DNA of 5,918 bases. Source: Thermoplasmata archaeon (GTDB lineage: Archaea > Thermoplasmatota > Thermoplasmata > GCA-020350865). The DNA is taken from NCBI GenBank assembly GCA_020350865.1, contig CP070726.1, positions 315,376-321,293 on the forward strand, read 5' to 3'. A model generated the notes under the pieces. It searched no databases, was not told the DNA's origin, and saw nothing but the letters and a program-made list of their open reading frames with translations. Shown piece by piece: positions 4,631 through 5,918 of this stretch. Within the stretch, counting starts at the first letter, position 1; every line of letters begins with the position of its first letter. The position numbers and the translations under genes are program-made.

Positions 4631-5422
4631 ATGCCAAAAAAGATTGCGGTTTCAGGCAAGGGCGGCGTGGGCAAGACCACAGTGGCGGGCATACTGGCCA
4701 GGCTCCTGGGAAAGGAAGGGAAAAAGGTGCTGGTCATCGATGCGGACCCGGACTCAAATCTGGCCTCGGCCATCGGTGTACCAAGGGAAAAAAGAGAGGG
4801 CATCATTCCCCTGTCCCACATGTTCGACCTCATAGAGGAGAGGACGGGGGCCCGACCGGGCCAGTCCTTCGGCGGCATGTTCTCCCTCAACCCGAAGGTT
4901 GACGACCTTGTTGACAGGTACGGTATAGAGGGTGAGGACGGCGTGAAGCTCCTTGTCCTGGGCACCATAAGCTCGGGGGGCGGAGGATGCTTCTGCCCCG
5001 AAAATTCCCTGCTCCGTGCCCTCATGAGGCATGTGCTGTTCGAGAAAGAGCAGTTCGTCATAATGGACATGGAGGCCGGCATCGAGCATCTTGGAAGGGG
5101 CACAGCCAAGCACGTTGACGTGCTCATCGTGGTTGTGGAGCCCGGCCTGAGGTCCGTGGAAACGGCAGCCAGGATAAGGGCCCTGGCCAAGGACATCGGA
5201 CTGGAAAAGATCGTGGCCGTTTTAAACAAGGTGAGCGGAGTGGAAGAGGAAGAACTGATACGAAAGGAGCTTGAAAAGACGGGCATCCCCCTTGTGGCCG
5301 TCCTCCCCTACAACAAGGGCGTGGTCACCTCCGATCTGGAAGGCATCTCACCTTTGGACAGGGAGGAGAACAGGGATGTTGTCTCTGGAGTGGAAGAACT
5401 GAAAAACTATCTATCAGCGTAA
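4631..5422 (+). CDS. cooC: CooC-type nickel-insertion ATPase for CO dehydrogenase maturation
   Basis: A complete 263-residue member of the MinD/NifH-like deviant Walker A ATPases. GKGGVGKTT at 9-17 has the signature Lys10; DADPDSN at 37-43 is the A' segment; DMEAGIEHLGRGT at 146-158 is the CooC form of Walker B; Asn199 in LNK contacts the base. CFC at 120-122 after a run of Gly is the CxC motif through which CooC dimers bind nickel or zinc, and it separates this protein from MinD, ParA and NifH. CooC loads Ni into the C-cluster of carbon monoxide dehydrogenase, using ATP-driven dimer changes (known for the family). The protein is soluble and cytosolic. No CODH gene is in the window, and the gene is transcribed alone, so it could serve CODH/ACS encoded elsewhere. 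Arg codons are mostly AGG (11 of 15), the presumed host habit. It ends at an oligo-T terminator. Confidence 0.9.
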   Translation: MPKKIAVSGKGGVGKTTVAGILARLLGKEGKKVLVIDADPDSNLASAIGVPREKREGIIPLSHMFDLIEERTGARPGQSFGGMFSLNPKVDDLVDRYGIEGEDGVKLLVLGTISSGGGGCFCPENSLLRALMRHVLFEKEQFVIMDMEAGIEHLGRGTAKHVDVLIVVVEPGLRSVETAARIRALAKDIGLEKIVAVLNKVSGVEEEELIRKELEKTGIPLVAVLPYNKGVVTSDLEGISPLDREENRDVVSGVEELKNYLSA

Positions 5423-5433
5423 AGCCGCACCGA

Positions 5434-5440
5434 TTTTTTT
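5434..5440 (+). terminator. Oligo-T terminator of cooC
   Basis: Seven T residues begin 12 bases after the cooC stop, with no strong hairpin before them, as expected for an archaeal terminator. The gap to the converging gene is only 25 bases. Confidence 0.55.
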
Positions 5441-5447
5441 CACTGTG

Positions 5448-5918
5448 CTACGCACCAAAATCGTAAAAGGCCGCCTGCCCGACCTCCAAACTGGTATCAT
5501 CCTGCACCCATACCACGGCGCGCAGGTTATCCTCACTCCAGCCGTCACCCAGGTCAAATGATTCCCGTATCACAATGGGATATGCGGTAACCGGAAGCGG
5601 GCCCTCTGCAAGATTTCGGAGCACCCAATCGAACGTCTTTCCGTTGTATTCCAGACCGTCCTCCATCAGTGCGAACCTGACATAGACACCGGAGGTGTCC
5701 GCCCCCTCGGAACCGTCAATTTCCGCTGTCAGATGGGCCTTTGAGCCTGATATCTCGCCGCTGAGCGTAATGGTGAAGGGGGCAGTAACTGGAGCCCTCT
5801 GCTCAATATGGTCTGCATAGACCTCGTACATCGCCTCCACGCCCTGGCCTGTTGCACCGGGTTTGTTCAGGGTGCCGTCAACCCACACGTTGGGCGTGCC
5901 TGAAATCCCGCCGTAATA
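5448..5918 (-). CDS. Omp28-like exported protein, C-terminal part (5' part outside window)
   Basis: The frame is open to the right edge, giving 156 C-terminal residues ending at the TAG at 5448-5450. A GTG at 5886-5888 is internal: the reading continues in frame above it as YYGGISGTPN, and this joins it in one motif. GISGTPNVWVDG at fragment residues 4-15 is the strand-cis-proline-strand element of a thioredoxin-like fold (Pro9). A beta-sandwich-like region follows, with PFTITLSGEI, VRFALMEDGLEYNG, FDWVLRNL and LRAVVWVQDD. This order matches Omp28-related proteins, which pair a thioredoxin-like domain with an Ig-like domain and are usually secreted or surface-bound. Whether a CxxC redox site exists cannot be seen, as it would lie upstream. 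It converges with cooC and shares no evident function with it. Confidence 0.7.
   Translation of the reverse strand, partial: YYGGISGTPNVWVDGTLNKPGATGQGVEAMYEVYADHIEQRAPVTAPFTITLSGEISGSKAHLTAEIDGSEGADTSGVYVRFALMEDGLEYNGKTFDWVLRNLAEGPLPVTAYPIVIRESFDLGDGWSEDNLRAVVWVQDDTSLEVGQAAFYDFGA

Noticed and set aside
4576..5286. Long open frame antisense to cooC
   Set aside because: Its Ser/Pro/Thr-rich, low-complexity translation is typical of the reverse strand of a GC-rich gene, and cooC on the other strand has clear motifs.
4631..5422. MinD, ParA or NifH as identity of the ATPase
   Set aside because: The CFC metal motif and the DMEAGIEHLGRGT segment are particular to the CooC branch.

Overview
The window looks archaeal, probably euryarchaeal; a Thermoplasmatota-like lineage is my guess rather than something I can prove. 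The signs are BRE/TATA promoters placed 24-30 bases before starts (for example GAAAG + CTTTATAT at 3401-3415), one gene that looks leaderless (start 3532), short GGTGG-type ribosome sites, oligo-T terminators, AGG as the main Arg codon in cooC, and a membrane-anchored, sequon-rich thrombospondin type 3 repeat protein. No tRNA, rRNA, CRISPR array or insertion sequence is visible.

Layout: eight genes, every one on the opposite strand from its neighbour. (1) 1-289, +, the 3' end of a TIR-domain protein. (2) 358-1422, -, a SIR2-family predicted NADase with intact Asn and His. (3) 1662-2132, +, a stand-alone GyrI-like ligand-binding protein. (4) 2163-3293 (or to 3353), -, a surface protein with a membrane anchor, calcium-binding type 3 repeats and a concanavalin-like C-terminal domain. 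(5) 3532-4068, +, a four-helix membrane protein with two CxxC knuckles. (6) 4087-4491, -, a small secreted or membrane protein with a Pro/Tyr/Gln-rich tail. (7) 4631-5422, +, a CooC-type ATPase for nickel insertion into CO dehydrogenase. (8) 5448-5918, -, the C-terminal part of an Omp28-like exported protein with a thioredoxin-like segment.

Because strands alternate, no two genes can share an operon. The convergent gaps are short (68, 30, 18 and 25 bases) and hold terminator-like elements in three of four cases. The divergent gaps (about 139-239 bases) hold back-to-back promoters.

The left 1.4 kb, TIR plus SIR2, is the most likely defence locus. Both families consume NAD+ in anti-phage immunity, and together they recall Thoeris. 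However, the SIR2 protein is too short to carry the C-terminal SLOG sensor of ThsA, and the pair is convergent instead of co-directional. The two genes also use CGN Arg codons much more than cooC does, which fits acquired DNA. The rest looks like ordinary envelope and metabolic genes of the host. The most notable regulatory details are a dyad abutting the TATA box of the GyrI-like gene, a possible ATT start in the repeat protein, and an antisense oligo-T terminator written inside the Lys/Glu tail of a neighbouring gene.
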